From Amoeboaphelidium occidentale (Eukaryota; Aphelidiomycota; Aphelidea): a DNA stretch of 25,257 nucleotides. Of the stretch, positions 15,780-23,695 are shown in pieces (positions within the stretch are counted from its first letter, which is position 1; each line of letters begins with the position of its first letter). The stretch spans positions 1-25,257 of the forward strand of contig JALGPX010000155.1 in NCBI GenBank assembly GCA_023515795.1, read 5' to 3'. A program made the translations under genes and the position numbers. The notes beneath the pieces were generated by a model. That model did no database searches, was not told where the DNA came from, and saw only the letters and a list, made by a program, of their open reading frames with translations.

Positions 15780-16718
15780 ATGGAAGAAGGTAAAATCACC
15801 TTAGATGCCATAATTACCGGTACTACATCGTTTCCGCTAACGGTACCAGAGCTGCAGAAGTTCATGGATACGAGAACACACGATGCTGAGAACATTGAGT
15901 TCTTGATCGACTTAGTGCAGTGCTCCGAAAGACAGCAGATATATCTTTCAATGTTGTCTGATGATCAGCTGAAGAACTCAACAATGTCTCTGGCAACTCT
16001 AAAATGGTTGACGTATGAACCTCTTAAGGTCAAGACGGTTGATAAAATCACAAAAGAAATCATGAATCGTTTGCAGGCCAACAACTTGACAACTTCTACA
16101 TCTCTCCCACTAGATCCGGAAATCTACAAGCAGTTCTGCCAGAAGGAGCATGAGGTCCTAATTGATTTGTATCTTAGTGCTGATTCTCAGAAGGAGTTGA
16201 ATATTTCGGCTAGTGCGCGTACAGAAGCACTGAAGCTTGCTCAGACATCTACAATTGCTTATGATTCTTTCAATGCGTGTTTCAGAGAAGTTTACGCTAA
16301 CATTGAATCTAATGCTGTGCCAAGATTTGTTAGTTACGTATCCAAAACTAACCTATCTGACAGACTTGTAAGAAAGAGATTGATCATGTCTGTTATAACA
16401 TGGGTGCTTGTTGTTGGAATCAATGCAGTATTGATGGTGTTCAACTTAAACAGCTTGTTCCGTATTTTGACACTACCTATCTGCGCTGGATTCCTTTTTG
16501 CTGCGGTTTCTTACAGGCAAAGATTCTGTATTAATTTGGGCAGAAAATCAGCTGTTCATGGCGAGGATGGTGAAGAGAAGAAGATTGTCGAGGCATGCGT
16601 ATTAAAAAGTCACGCAAAGAAACAGCAAGAATTGAAAACGGTTATTCTAATTGGTACGGTGGCATTTTTGGTTATATTGCTGGTATTGCCTCCTTACCAG
16701 TTTACGGCGATGATGTGA
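15780..16718 (+). CDS. RGS-like domain protein with three C-terminal membrane segments (Rax1-like)
   Basis: 312 residues from ATG MEEGKITLD; the upstream open frame begins without an ATG. An N-terminal RGS-like fold is suggested by FPLTVPELQKFMDTRTHDAE followed by NIEFLIDLVQC (about 21-50), then SLPLDPEIYKQFCQKEHEVLIDLYL and ALKLAQTSTIAYDSFNACFREVY (about 120-180), the split pattern seen in fungal Rax1. Three hydrophobic segments follow, about 202-221, 227-245 and 288-306, the last ending near the C-terminus. Known for Rax1: a plasma membrane landmark protein in bipolar budding of yeast, with distant RGS relatives in other fungi; a G-protein GAP activity is not established. I assign the family from pattern only. 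A role in cell polarity here is a guess. Confidence 0.6.
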   Translation: MEEGKITLDAIITGTTSFPLTVPELQKFMDTRTHDAENIEFLIDLVQCSERQQIYLSMLSDDQLKNSTMSLATLKWLTYEPLKVKTVDKITKEIMNRLQANNLTTSTSLPLDPEIYKQFCQKEHEVLIDLYLSADSQKELNISASARTEALKLAQTSTIAYDSFNACFREVYANIESNAVPRFVSYVSKTNLSDRLVRKRLIMSVITWVLVVGINAVLMVFNLNSLFRILTLPICAGFLFAAVSYRQRFCINLGRKSAVHGEDGEEKKIVEACVLKSHAKKQQELKTVILIGTVAFLVILLVLPPYQFTAMM

Positions 16719-16728
16719 AGTCAGAATC

Positions 16729-16737
16729 TATAAATAG
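16729..16737 (+). promoter_or_regulatory. TATA box of the kelch-type gene
   Basis: TATAAATAG starts 11 bp after the stop codon of the RGS-like gene and ends 26 bp before the next ATG. With only 45 bp between the genes, the core promoter and the preceding 3' end must overlap. Confidence 0.5.
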
Positions 16738-16763
16738 ATTTTTTGATATTGAGTGCGGTCTGG

Positions 16764-17633
16764 ATGAAAATACTCAAGGGAGTATCTCTGATATCTCTAC
16801 TTTCACAAATACTTTCCAATTCAGTACTAGCGCTCATTGATTTTGTGCTAGTTACAGACTATGAGTATCCAACACTGTCGAATGTTTCAACTTGTCACAA
16901 CTCTACAAATGAAAGGTTGTACGCCAGAGGATTATCAACTACAAACGAGATTCAGCTATGGGCATTGAATGACAAAAGCCTTTCATGGACTTTAGTATCT
17001 CGTCACAATGTCTCATCTACATCGAGGACTTTTGGTGATCTATGTGTTGCAAAAGATACTTACGTCATTGCCAATAACACGCTATGGGAACTAAACTATA
17101 CCTCGCTTTTAGAAGAGCGGTATGACTATTGCGTTGGTGTAGATACATCTGCGACGAGAATCTTTGTATTTGGGGGGAAAAGCAAGAGCAATGGAACAAT
17201 GCTGAAAGATCTATGGGCAATTGATCCCAGACGTAATACATGGAACCAGTTTATGATAAATAATCTTGATATAACTTCCAAACGATGCATCACTTTCATT
17301 AACTCGCATAATACCTTGGCATTTGTCTCAGACAATCTGGATCGCGTGTGGACATTAGACACGAACGCGCTTCAAGAGAGGCAAGACAATCCTACTGAAA
17401 ACGCCCAAAGAACAGCTGATGGGTTTCTTGTGCTGTACTTTACTGGGTTGCTGATTACTATGACAGTATCATGCGTGATCTTGATCAGGATGTTGATGCT
17501 AAGACGAAAGATGAACTTATCAGTAGGAATATCACCACAGCGCTCCAACGTTGAACAAAAGCTACTATTTGAAACGATACCCAGAAGAAGGGCTGATTCT
17601 TCAGCCAGAAATTTGTGGCCCAAAGCATTCTGA
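16764..17633 (+). CDS. Single-pass membrane protein with a kelch-type luminal domain
   Basis: 289 residues from ATG MKILKGVSL, chosen because it exposes a signal peptide (hydrophobic core to SVLA at about 23). The luminal part has several N-glycosylation sequons. It holds at least one clear kelch repeat, IFVFGGKSKSNGTMLKDLW followed by IDPRRNTW (about 132-160), with weaker repeats before and after (LWALNDKSLSW, VWTLDTNAL). That is fewer than a full propeller, so it may be partial or pair with another protein. A hydrophobic segment (VLYFTGLLITMTVSCVILI, about 222-240) is followed by basic RMLMLRRKM, giving type I topology with a tail of about 45 residues. Its position next to a Rax1-like gene recalls Rax2, a kelch-containing membrane partner of Rax1, but Rax2 is far larger and I see no direct similarity. 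Confidence 0.65.
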   Translation: MKILKGVSLISLLSQILSNSVLALIDFVLVTDYEYPTLSNVSTCHNSTNERLYARGLSTTNEIQLWALNDKSLSWTLVSRHNVSSTSRTFGDLCVAKDTYVIANNTLWELNYTSLLEERYDYCVGVDTSATRIFVFGGKSKSNGTMLKDLWAIDPRRNTWNQFMINNLDITSKRCITFINSHNTLAFVSDNLDRVWTLDTNALQERQDNPTENAQRTADGFLVLYFTGLLITMTVSCVILIRMLMLRRKMNLSVGISPQRSNVEQKLLFETIPRRRADSSARNLWPKAF

Positions 17634-17672
17634 GATAATTTTCGCATTTTCCTTTCAATAGATTCTGACAGG

Positions 17673-19196
17673 ATGAATTTCATAAGCAGAATCGCAGTGA
17701 TACTCGCGCTGTGCACAATTGCAAGTGCAATACGTCTTATATATCCGGAATCTGGTTCAATACTGTACATCAACGAAGAGCCAGATGGAATACATTTGAA
17801 CGCGCCATTTTACGTGGAACTTGAAGACAACGAAAGAATTGACCCAACTGAAGGCGTGTTCATAACGCTATCATCACATGTTAAGCCATCTTTACAATCG
17901 TTCTGCATTCCTTTCGAGGTTACTGTTCCTTCTGGATCAGCGAAGCCGCGCCTTGATGGTGTGATGTATTTGGGACAAGATGACACGAAATTCTTGGATG
18001 GATTATACAATGTTACTTTGGTTGACTCTTGCGATAAAGGAAAGGCAAAGTTTGTATATGCTCATAGACGTGATGTTCGATTTGTAAGACTGAACGGACG
18101 CGATAATGAGATGAAGGATATCAAAGTTTTGGCTCTTAATGGTATTCATATAAGTATGCAGTTGAAGGGTTACTATTACACAGGAAAGCCTATAAAATTT
18201 ACTCTTTTTGATATGCGCACACTCAAGGAAGTGTTTGTATGGGAGAAGACTTTCTTTGGCTCGGAAACGAAAGAGCAGGAATATGTGGAGTACGCATTTA
18301 CCATGCCGGTCCCTCAGGATGTTGCTGGATGGTATTTCCTCGGAATTGAGAACGGAGGTAGTATTTATATGTGGAAGTCTTTGCCACTATTTTTTGCACC
18401 TAAAGGCATCTCTATTGGTAATACTTTGGCACTTCCAAAACATTCATTGATGAACTATAATGGATTTGAGAAAGACTTGATCTATGCTTTATTAAAGGAT
18501 GGCTGGAATGATATGCTGTTCTATTTGCTTAAACAGAGCGGATCCTTCTTCTTTCACGATGGCGATTTACTGTCTTATGCTATTCTTGCTTCTAATAAGG
18601 AAATGCTCAAGTATTCACTTGATAACGAAAACATAAAGTATCTCGATGAGAAAGTTCCGACACTCGGTTCAGAAAAAGAAAAGAAATCTTTTCGTTCATA
18701 TGGGAACGTTATCACGAAGCAGAATATGTTTGACAGTGTGGTTCTAGGAGAGGATTACCGAAGTTTGGTTACTTCTTTGGCAGAGACTAATTTAAGACAA
18801 GCCGCAAATCAGCTGTTTAGATCTTCATCGTTTATGTCATGGTTGTTCTTACAGAGAAGGTTAGAAGCATGTCTGGCTCCAAACTTATACTCAGAGTCAT
18901 TTATGGAGGCGTTTCATAAATGCCCAAACTGTTTGGCTGTGGTGATACTAAACGGAATCGTAGAAGGTCCATTCTATCCTGATCATGATAAGAGCGTGAA
19001 AGTTAAGAAGAATGGCTGCAAGAAGAATGAGGAGTACATTTATACTAAACTGAAGAATAATGAAATATTCCCAACCGAAGAACAATATCGTGTAGCCCTA
19101 AAAGCAGCCAAGTACGTCATGTCATACTTTCCTGAAAAATCTTCGTGGGTGGAACTCATACTCCAAAGGCTTCCAAGTGAGACTGGCATGAAGTAA
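17673..19196 (+). CDS. Secreted or ER-luminal protein of unknown family
   Basis: 507 residues, not recognised. A clear signal peptide (MNFISRIAVILALCTIASA, cut before IRL) and no later membrane segment. The N-terminal half (about 20-240) has a beta-rich look with short charged turns (LIYPESGSILYI, IKVLALNGIHISMQLKGYYY), compatible with an immunoglobulin- or beta-sandwich-like fold. The C-terminal half is helical (FEKDLIYALLKDGWNDMLF, LLSYAILASNKEMLKYSLD), with some ankyrin-like spacing. A CPNC pair lies at about 411-414 and isolated cysteines elsewhere could form disulfides. No KDEL-type ending: it closes ETGMK. The stop is followed at once by AATAAG-like sequence, and the next gene starts 30 bp on. 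Confidence 0.75.
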   Translation: MNFISRIAVILALCTIASAIRLIYPESGSILYINEEPDGIHLNAPFYVELEDNERIDPTEGVFITLSSHVKPSLQSFCIPFEVTVPSGSAKPRLDGVMYLGQDDTKFLDGLYNVTLVDSCDKGKAKFVYAHRRDVRFVRLNGRDNEMKDIKVLALNGIHISMQLKGYYYTGKPIKFTLFDMRTLKEVFVWEKTFFGSETKEQEYVEYAFTMPVPQDVAGWYFLGIENGGSIYMWKSLPLFFAPKGISIGNTLALPKHSLMNYNGFEKDLIYALLKDGWNDMLFYLLKQSGSFFFHDGDLLSYAILASNKEMLKYSLDNENIKYLDEKVPTLGSEKEKKSFRSYGNVITKQNMFDSVVLGEDYRSLVTSLAETNLRQAANQLFRSSSFMSWLFLQRRLEACLAPNLYSESFMEAFHKCPNCLAVVILNGIVEGPFYPDHDKSVKVKKNGCKKNEEYIYTKLKNNEIFPTEEQYRVALKAAKYVMSYFPEKSSWVELILQRLPSETGMK

Positions 19197-19226
19197 ATAA
19201 GAAATAGAATTATTTTTGCTAGAATA

Positions 19227-20507
19227 ATGTTCATAAAGTTTAGAATCAAAGATCGAAGTTTAGTGGAACGCTTGGTTAAAACTTCAATAGCGAAACATTC
19301 GAAATGGTTTGGCTTGAAGCCCGATTTAATAACGATATCATCTGTGGAAAAAGCTTATGTGCCATTCATTGCCTTTCGTATACGCGCTTTATCGAGCATT
19401 CATGCCTTGCTGAAATCAAATGGTTCAACTGAGGACAGAAAATCCGTATCGCATTTAATAGCAAAGACTTACGATTCCTCCAAAGATCTCCAACTTCCGG
19501 CTACTTATTCAATTGGTCAAAAGTCTCTGGGCTGTCTTAAATGCGATGTTATTGATGAACTTATAAAGGAATCAACTAAAGAAATACCACAAGACCAAAA
19601 CGTCAACATTTATCCCTTCGCTATATCACCTGCGATTCTGTTCAGGGAATCTGTGGAACCATTCATTCAAAGGGAAGAGTTACGCAGAGTTTTCGTGTAT
19701 CTCAAGCACAAGTATTCTGATAGATTTGATGTGAACTCTGTGGATCATCAAGTCAAGTTTGATGATATTGAGCCTAGACAAGCGTATGTACCTGCGTATA
19801 TCGTAAAGTACACGGTTGACGGGTCAGAAGAGTTTCAGGCAATTTTAAATGCCATCAATGGCGACTTGCACACAATCAAGCACTTGGATCATCGTAAAAT
19901 TTCCTATGCGGCAACTTGTATTGGTTCTTTGTGTGGATTGCTCTTCTCTATACCTTCAATATTCACTCTGAAAACTATTTCTTTATTTGTAGCAAAGTAT
20001 CAGTTGTTGCCGTATCTCTTATCAGGCCGTTTAACTCGTGCTTATGCTGTCGTACAAAAATATAGACAGGAATTCGATATGAAACAAAGACAAGACAAAG
20101 ACTCAAAACAAGTCAAGGGCTTCTCCTTCTCTGATACTCCAATTTTCACTTCAAAGATGTTTGAAAATTTCTACGAATGGCAGAATGTTCAAGGTCAAAA
20201 GGAGAGCGTGAGAACCTATAATGAATACGAAGATTACATTAATTCCGTTGGACGAAGTGACTTAAGGAAAAACATGAAGCATTCTGACACAAAAGGCTAT
20301 TACAGTGCTCTTGGTTTAACTGGCAAAGAAGTTGAAGCATCAGAGGAAGAAATATCAAGAGCTTTTAAGAAGTTGGCAAGTTTCTATCATCCAGACAATC
20401 GAGAAAGTGGTAATCAAGAGATATTTAAGAAACTTAGTGAAGCTCACAATGTTTTAAAAGACTCAAAGCGACGCAAAGAGTATGACAGAATAAATATTCG
20501 TGTTTAG
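19227..20507 (+). CDS. J-domain protein with C-terminal DnaJ domain and unrecognised N-terminal region
   Basis: 426 residues. The J domain is at the very C-terminus (about 356-424): KGYYSALGLTG, helix II with RAFKKLASFYHPDN (the HPD triplet that stimulates Hsp70 ATPase is intact), and LSEAHNVLKDSKRRKEYDR. The first 230 residues are not recognised; two similar strands, AYVPFIAFRIRA and AYVPAYIVKYTVDG, suggest an internal repeat of a small domain. A hydrophobic segment (AATCIGSLCGLLFSIPSIF, about 230-250) could be one membrane span, and the basic, Arg/Lys-rich N-terminus (MFIKFRIKDRSLVERLVK) could be a mitochondrial presequence. Membrane topology and compartment are inference. AATAAA at 20489-20494 lies inside the coding region, just before the stop. 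Confidence 0.8.
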   Translation: MFIKFRIKDRSLVERLVKTSIAKHSKWFGLKPDLITISSVEKAYVPFIAFRIRALSSIHALLKSNGSTEDRKSVSHLIAKTYDSSKDLQLPATYSIGQKSLGCLKCDVIDELIKESTKEIPQDQNVNIYPFAISPAILFRESVEPFIQREELRRVFVYLKHKYSDRFDVNSVDHQVKFDDIEPRQAYVPAYIVKYTVDGSEEFQAILNAINGDLHTIKHLDHRKISYAATCIGSLCGLLFSIPSIFTLKTISLFVAKYQLLPYLLSGRLTRAYAVVQKYRQEFDMKQRQDKDSKQVKGFSFSDTPIFTSKMFENFYEWQNVQGQKESVRTYNEYEDYINSVGRSDLRKNMKHSDTKGYYSALGLTGKEVEASEEEISRAFKKLASFYHPDNRESGNQEIFKKLSEAHNVLKDSKRRKEYDRINIRV

Positions 20508-20538
20508 CTGAAACGGTCACTTTGTTCGCTCGCTCGCT

Positions 20539-22758
20539 ATGTCGGAAGCCTGGCGCTCCAAAAAACTTTCACAGATTCAACAACAACGCCCGCTATCAAA
20601 GTTCGCTGCGGATATGATTTCAGATCATTACTCTTCAATGAAGCACAGCTCGCCAAAGATCAAAAGAAGAATCTCTTTTAATTCACAGTTACAATCAACT
20701 CCATCCAGGACAAATGTAATGGAGCTGCGAGATGGTAAAGAAATTGATACAACACCGACATCGAAAATGTTCAAGACAAGATCAGCCATGCCTTTTGTTA
20801 GTAATCCTCCAAGTTCAATTCACCGACAAAGTGGAATGATGCCTGGTGGAGCTGATGATGAAGTTGATGCACTGGATTGGGGTATGGAAGGGTTTCAGTT
20901 GGTCGCTGATACTCCTCAGCCAAAAGAAGAAAAGGAAAACATTAGCCACCGTAGTTCCCCATTCCTTCAACGATTTACTTCGAGGACAATGTTTGCTGGA
21001 TCATCAGGAATGGCATCAGACAAGACAGTCAGGTACAGTCTTACAGGAAGAAGCAGAATAGCGAAACCAACACCTTTATTGCACTCACAGATTGTTAAAG
21101 AAGAAGAGGCACAGTTTTCTGAAGAAGATGAGCAGCCTGGAGAGGAGTATGAAGAAGAGCTTTTACCGCAAGCCCATGACGATCATGAAATGCCAACATT
21201 CCAGTATCCTTCAAGAAAATGGAATTTGGTTGATTACTTGGCATGGCTAACTGACACTCTGCACCTCAATTGGGAATCGCCTTTCATTGCTTTACTGTTC
21301 ATCTTGAAGGCTGGCAAGTTTGTTGCGACGCTGGCGTTTCAACTGATGGTTGGTTCACTGCAATTAATGAAACTTCTTTATCACAAGAACAAGCTGATCT
21401 TCGCTGGAATTGTTTCATTGGCAGCATTGTCTTTGATTTATAGATGGTCTCCTTCTAGCCCAGATCCCAAACAATCTGTTGATCCACTGGTTACACAAGT
21501 TTCACAAGACACATCCGCGATTTTAGTCGCGAGAACTGAACAAGATGAAATTCCATCTATTAAAATTGAAGCTAATGAAATCAAGAAGGATATCACTGAA
21601 AAAACGTTTGTGAAAGAAGCATTGAGCGACGTCGAACAGAGAATGTTGATGCTTGAACGAAAACTTCGAGATATTCCTAAAGAAACTATTTCAGGAAATA
21701 ACAAACAAATTGTAACTCTAAGCAATGCAATACTTAACATCACGAATATCGTTACCAAGATCCAAGATGATTTACAGAAACTTAAACAACAAGGCACAAT
21801 TCAATCACAAAACTCTCCCAGTGTTGATCATTCACTTATACAAGATATGGTTCAAAACTATACGAAACAATTTGTGTCACAAGAGACTGATAAATCAAAT
21901 GTTCTTGACGAAGATAAGGTTGCTTCAATGATTTCGAAAGAATTGAACGCAGTAAAGAAGGAGATGGTTGACAAGGATTTTGTTATTTCATATGTTCTTG
22001 ATACTGTAGCTAATCAAACAACGTCGGATACACATGCCTCTAAACTAAGCCAAGATGGTCCTGATTATGCCTTGCACTCATCTGGAGCCAGAGTGTTGAG
22101 ATATGGAGGAATGACTTCGAAAGTTTTTGTAGATGATTCGGAGTACTCTTCAAGAAAGAAAAAGAGAGGACTTCTTGGAGTGCTTAAGAGCATCATATTT
22201 GACAATGGTGTAACAAAAGAACCTCCACCGATGGCTAATCCTCCTGAAGTTTCACTTAAAGCTGACAATCACTTGACACCTGGTAGTTGTTGGTATTTCA
22301 ATGGCAAGAAAGGATTCTTTACTTTCATTCTTTCTAAACCCGTTGTCCCCAAGTTCCTTACCTTCCACCACGTTTCACCTCTTTTATGGCCTGACTATTC
22401 ATGTGCTCCTAAAAACTTTGAAGTTTGGGGAATGCAATTAAGAGACAAAGATCGTTCTCTATTAAAGTATTCATACCGAAGATCTCTTTACGATCGTGGT
22501 TTGTTGGAACACATTTATGATTCTTTCGTTGACACGCTGCCTGTGGATGGAAATGTTCCTGAAGGAAAGAGTTTCTTAATAGCGAATGCAACGACATCAA
22601 TATTAAATGACAGCGATTATATTACAGAAAATTTTGATTTAAATCTAGAAAAAGAATTAGATATTGTACAAATAAGATTTCTGGATAATTATGGAAACAA
22701 CAACTTTACATGCTTCTACCATCTATCAGTTCATGGACAAGAAGTTCCGGAATACTAA
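20539..22758 (+). CDS. SUN-domain inner nuclear membrane protein
   Basis: 739 residues. The C-terminal SUN domain (about 510-739) is clear: PDYALHSSGARVLRYGG, TPGSCWYFNGKKGFF, FHHVSPLLWPDYSCAPKNFE, VQIRFLDNYGNNNFTCFYHL and a final SVHGQ. Known for the family: SUN trimers in the perinuclear space bind KASH peptides and link chromatin to the cytoskeleton (LINC complex). The N-terminal 240 residues are basic to acidic and disordered, expected nucleoplasmic. Two hydrophobic stretches (about 248-275 and 286-302) give one or two spans, followed by a helical, coiled-coil-like stalk (about 345-500). A basic insertion (SRKKKRGLLGVLK) sits early in the SUN domain. It converges with the PUF60-like gene, with 12 bp between stop codons. 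Confidence 0.93.
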   Translation: MSEAWRSKKLSQIQQQRPLSKFAADMISDHYSSMKHSSPKIKRRISFNSQLQSTPSRTNVMELRDGKEIDTTPTSKMFKTRSAMPFVSNPPSSIHRQSGMMPGGADDEVDALDWGMEGFQLVADTPQPKEEKENISHRSSPFLQRFTSRTMFAGSSGMASDKTVRYSLTGRSRIAKPTPLLHSQIVKEEEAQFSEEDEQPGEEYEEELLPQAHDDHEMPTFQYPSRKWNLVDYLAWLTDTLHLNWESPFIALLFILKAGKFVATLAFQLMVGSLQLMKLLYHKNKLIFAGIVSLAALSLIYRWSPSSPDPKQSVDPLVTQVSQDTSAILVARTEQDEIPSIKIEANEIKKDITEKTFVKEALSDVEQRMLMLERKLRDIPKETISGNNKQIVTLSNAILNITNIVTKIQDDLQKLKQQGTIQSQNSPSVDHSLIQDMVQNYTKQFVSQETDKSNVLDEDKVASMISKELNAVKKEMVDKDFVISYVLDTVANQTTSDTHASKLSQDGPDYALHSSGARVLRYGGMTSKVFVDDSEYSSRKKKRGLLGVLKSIIFDNGVTKEPPPMANPPEVSLKADNHLTPGSCWYFNGKKGFFTFILSKPVVPKFLTFHHVSPLLWPDYSCAPKNFEVWGMQLRDKDRSLLKYSYRRSLYDRGLLEHIYDSFVDTLPVDGNVPEGKSFLIANATTSILNDSDYITENFDLNLEKELDIVQIRFLDNYGNNNFTCFYHLSVHGQEVPEY

Positions 22759-22766
22759 CCGAAATT

Positions 22767-22775
22767 TTTATTAAA
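22767..22775. terminator. Overlapping poly(A) signals on both strands between SUN and PUF60-like genes
   Basis: On the plus strand ATTAAA (22770-22775) follows the SUN stop by 11 bp. On the minus strand the PUF60-like stop TAA (22773-22771) is read into AATAAA (22772-22767). Both transcripts must end inside the other gene. Confidence 0.5.
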
Positions 22776-23628
22776 TCTTTTGTTTACTGCTTTTATCACT
22801 TGCAGCAGAAGATGTTGCTGCACCATCATCAACTTTGCTGATGGGACGTTTCTTTCCTGTAGGCAAATTCAAACCTTCAGGCATTTTACCACCACAAACA
22901 GCTTTACATAACCGAAGCTTTCGATCAGCCAGAGAATACCCATTAAATGTTTGTATAGCCAAATCTGCATCTTCTTCGTTATCAAACTCAATGAAACCGT
23001 AACCCTTGTGCTTTTTACCAGAAGAATCAGGAACCAAAGAGAGTTGCTTAACAGACAAAACACTGAAGAGCTGCTGAATTTCATCAGGAGACAAATACTC
23101 GTTAATGTTTGCAATGTAAATACGCGTTGGCGATGGTGGAGGTAAAGCTTTGTTGCCAGCCAAAGGAAAAGCTGTTGGCCTTCCTACTTTTATGCTTCTG
23201 TTCCCCAGCAGCGCCCCATCCATAACTTCAATCGCTAAAGTAGCAGCCTCCGGAGTATCGAAATCTATAAAAGCAAAACCCTTGTGCCGATTCTCTGTTG
23301 GTTCATAAGACATTGAGCAAGATTTTACAAACCCAAAAGACTGGAAAACATCCTTAAGATTCTGTTCCGTAATGTCAAAGTTCACAGAGCCAATGTACAC
23401 CCGACAGAAGAGCGACAAATCCCGAATCTGTTCCTCCTGTTGCTTCCGTACAGCGGCCTGAATCGCGGCTTGAATGATCTTTGGCTTCAATAGAATTAAT
23501 TCCTCTGATATTTCCTTTGCGTACTTTCTGGCCTTATCCAGTTTTTCCTCCTGTTCCACCGTGAGTTTCTGTTGCTTCTTAGCGTTCAGTTCCTGTAGCC
23601 ATTTTGGTAACTTTTTAGCGGTTGTCAT
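22771..23628 (-). CDS. PUF60-like splicing factor with two RRMs, lacking the C-terminal UHM
   Basis: 285 residues from ATG MTTAKKLPKW. A helical N-terminus (about 1-72, with AIQAAVRKQQEEQIRDLSL as in PUF60) leads to RRM1 (about 76-150: RVYIGSVNFD as RNP2, HKGFAFIDF as RNP1, then IKVGRPTAF matching the PUF60 linker start). RRM2 follows (about 168-243: RIYIANINEYL, KKHKGYGFIEF). The closing CKAVCGGKMPEGL resembles the GKAVTPPMP of PUF60. PUF60 binds U-rich intron ends with U2AF; its third RRM-like domain (UHM) recruits U2 snRNP proteins. Here the chain stops about 40 residues after RRM2 in a Ser/Lys tail, so no UHM is present. No intron or second frame downstream supplies it, because the SUN gene follows at once. 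The protein is probably complete but minimal. Confidence 0.85.
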   Translation of the reverse strand: MTTAKKLPKWLQELNAKKQQKLTVEQEEKLDKARKYAKEISEELILLKPKIIQAAIQAAVRKQQEEQIRDLSLFCRVYIGSVNFDITEQNLKDVFQSFGFVKSCSMSYEPTENRHKGFAFIDFDTPEAATLAIEVMDGALLGNRSIKVGRPTAFPLAGNKALPPPSPTRIYIANINEYLSPDEIQQLFSVLSVKQLSLVPDSSGKKHKGYGFIEFDNEEDADLAIQTFNGYSLADRKLRLCKAVCGGKMPEGLNLPTGKKRPISKVDDGAATSSAASDKSSKQKI

Positions 23629-23695
23629 CTTTCGAAAACAGGAAAAGCAAAGTCAGAAAACGCTATGATAACGTTCACATTCTATTAGACAAGAT

